From CAZLPZ01 sp964561535 (lineage in GTDB: Bacteria; Pseudomonadota; Alphaproteobacteria; Micavibrionales; Micavibrionaceae): a DNA stretch of 22,912 nucleotides. Location of the stretch: NCBI GenBank assembly GCA_964561535.1, contig CAZLPZ010000028.1, forward strand, positions 1-22,912. Direction: 5' to 3'. Below, piece after piece: positions 22,146 through 22,912 of the stretch (the stretch's first letter is position 1; the number at the start of each line of letters is the position of its first letter). The notes under the pieces were generated by a model, which was not told the DNA's origin, searched no databases, and was given only the letters and a program-made list of their open reading frames with translations. Position numbers and translations under genes: made by a program.

Positions 22146-22844
22146 CGTACTCGACTCTCATTTATAATGCCATATATTTCAATGAGTTGAGAGGGAGCTT
22201 TGGAGACAGGAGCTGTTTAAGGAAGGCGATAACTTGATCAACATCTGCAACGACACAGATTTTCCTGAACGTATGTAACCCGAACGCGAACAAAGACCAA
22301 GCCTTGCGGCCATGTTTCTTGATGGGGATCGGTTTTATGGCGGCCATTCCTGCGCCAGTTTTGACCGCAAGCGCGACGGACAATGACAGCACACACAGCA
22401 AGGTCGATAATTTTTCGGCGTTCGTGATGTGGGTGTCTTCCAGGTTAAAACCTTTGGTTTTCAAGTTTCCAAATAGCGTTTCAATCGTCCACCGGCGACG
22501 ATACCCGCAAGCTGCAACAGATCGACGACAATCCGCGCAATCACCGCATCTTCCAATTTTATAAACTGAAAAAATCGATAGAACCGCCGTCGTACCGATG
22601 TTGTCTGAGCGTTTGTCGTAACGTAAGCGGCAAGCCGCCACAGGCAAATCGTCCCCTGCTGCATGATCAACAACGCCAGCCACCCGAGCGTTTCCTGCCT
22701 TGATGGTGACAGTTTAATGTGATTTGATATTAAATTGGATAAGGCGTTTGAGAAGATTTCCTGCATTGTGTCCTCCTTCTTGCTGGAAAGAAGCCACAAG
22801 TATGAATCATCTCAACGCTTTATCCAACTACGTCGAGTACGATG
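22143..22844 (-). mobile_element. IS4-type element with internal deletion
   Basis: The ends are perfect 13-base inverted repeats, CATCGTACTCGAC (22143-22155) and GTCGAGTACGATG (22832-22844). The 702-base element is about half the length expected for an IS4-family member. No convincing target duplication is visible outside the repeats, which suggests a rearrangement at one side or a deletion on insertion. Confidence 0.75.
22162..22766 (-). pseudogene. IS4-family transposase, internally deleted and frameshifted
   Basis: An N-terminal part starts at the ATG at 22766 behind GGAGG (M-Q-E-I-F-S-N-A-L) and runs to about 22500. In another frame the C-terminal part continues with Y-R-R-R-W-T-I-E-T-L-F-G-N-L-K, exactly the Y-(2)-R-(3)-E-(6)-K signature of IS4 transposases with the catalytic Glu. 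The central region with the two catalytic Asp residues is missing, and the join is out of frame. It could be moved only by a complete relative elsewhere. Confidence 0.82.
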
Positions 22845-22912
22845 GCCAGCCACAGAAAAAGCCAAAGCTATCGTTGAATTCGGGCCCGGAAGTACAGAGT
22901 CAATCGAGCGTA
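22843..22912 (+). CDS. Fragment of a probable S-adenosylmethionine-dependent methyltransferase
   Basis: The frame W-P-A-T-E-K-A-K-A-I-V-E-F-G-P-G-S is open from the IS end to the window edge. V-E-F-G-P-G-S resembles motif I of class I methyltransferases such as phospholipid or rRNA methylases, which often have W-P-x-T just before it. The 5' part is cut off by the IS4-type element and the 3' part lies outside the window, so the call is tentative. Confidence 0.4.

Noticed and set aside
1..22912. CRISPR array or tRNA genes
   Set aside because: No regularly spaced repeats of CRISPR size and no tRNA-like T-loop with acceptor stem were seen on either strand.

Overview
The window looks like part of an alphaproteobacterial chromosome. 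The evidence is a split PAS/chemoreceptor aerotaxis pair of the type common in that class, a DUF2924 plus Cys-poor serine recombinase pair, a ParB-like/DNA-methyltransferase and DUF5681 pair, and a moaD-moaE-mobA cluster. No rRNA, tRNA or CRISPR array was recognised. This assignment rests on protein resemblance only.

Region 1 (1-4598) is ordinary host DNA. It holds a molybdenum-cofactor cluster (moaD end, moaE, mobA, a small unknown protein, all overlapping or nearly touching). Next is a two-gene aerotaxis unit (soluble Aer-type PAS protein, then a membrane chemoreceptor) behind a promoter with a perfect FNR/FixK-type box placed 41.5 bases before the predicted transcription start. A convergent MoeB-rhodanese gene follows, which would activate MoaD.

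Region 2 (4761-21797) is accessory DNA bracketed by two direct copies of the same 3' fragment of an IS481-type element, cut at the same base in both although the copies differ at roughly 10% of positions. Its left half carries an orphan gene, a ParB-domain DNA methyltransferase, DUF5681, and a stretch of 8.2-8.5 kb able to form a strong multi-hairpin RNA that ends in a terminator-like hairpin. Then come a Mrr-like nuclease gene, a convergent gene for a GHKL (MORC/MutL-like) ATPase fused to a PD-(D/E)XK nuclease domain, and DUF2924 plus a serine recombinase. The methyltransferase and DUF2924 genes both start behind hairpins that enclose or form their ribosome-binding sites. Behind the recombinase is a non-coding stretch with dispersed ACAGGGA/TCCCTGT repeats, then a Fic-family AMP-transferase with a clear sigma70-type promoter and three copies of a putative operator.

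The right half of region 2 is a surface-adhesion operon on the minus strand: an inverse autotransporter (intimin/invasin type) with a FecR-like domain, followed by two secreted paralogues that share an almost identical 346-base Ig-like module and carry phage-fibre/LamG-like ends. The invasin stops exactly where another Ig-like repeat would begin, and the downstream genes begin with that repeat behind their own signal peptides.

Region 3 (21798-22912) is insertion-sequence debris: a nucleoside hydrolase gene cut by the second IS481 fragment, an IS4-type element with 13-base perfect ends but an internal out-of-frame deletion, and the edge of a probable methyltransferase gene. The most interesting candidates for a new system are the island's ATPase-nuclease/Mrr-nuclease pair with the structured RNA beside it, and the fissioned invasin operon.
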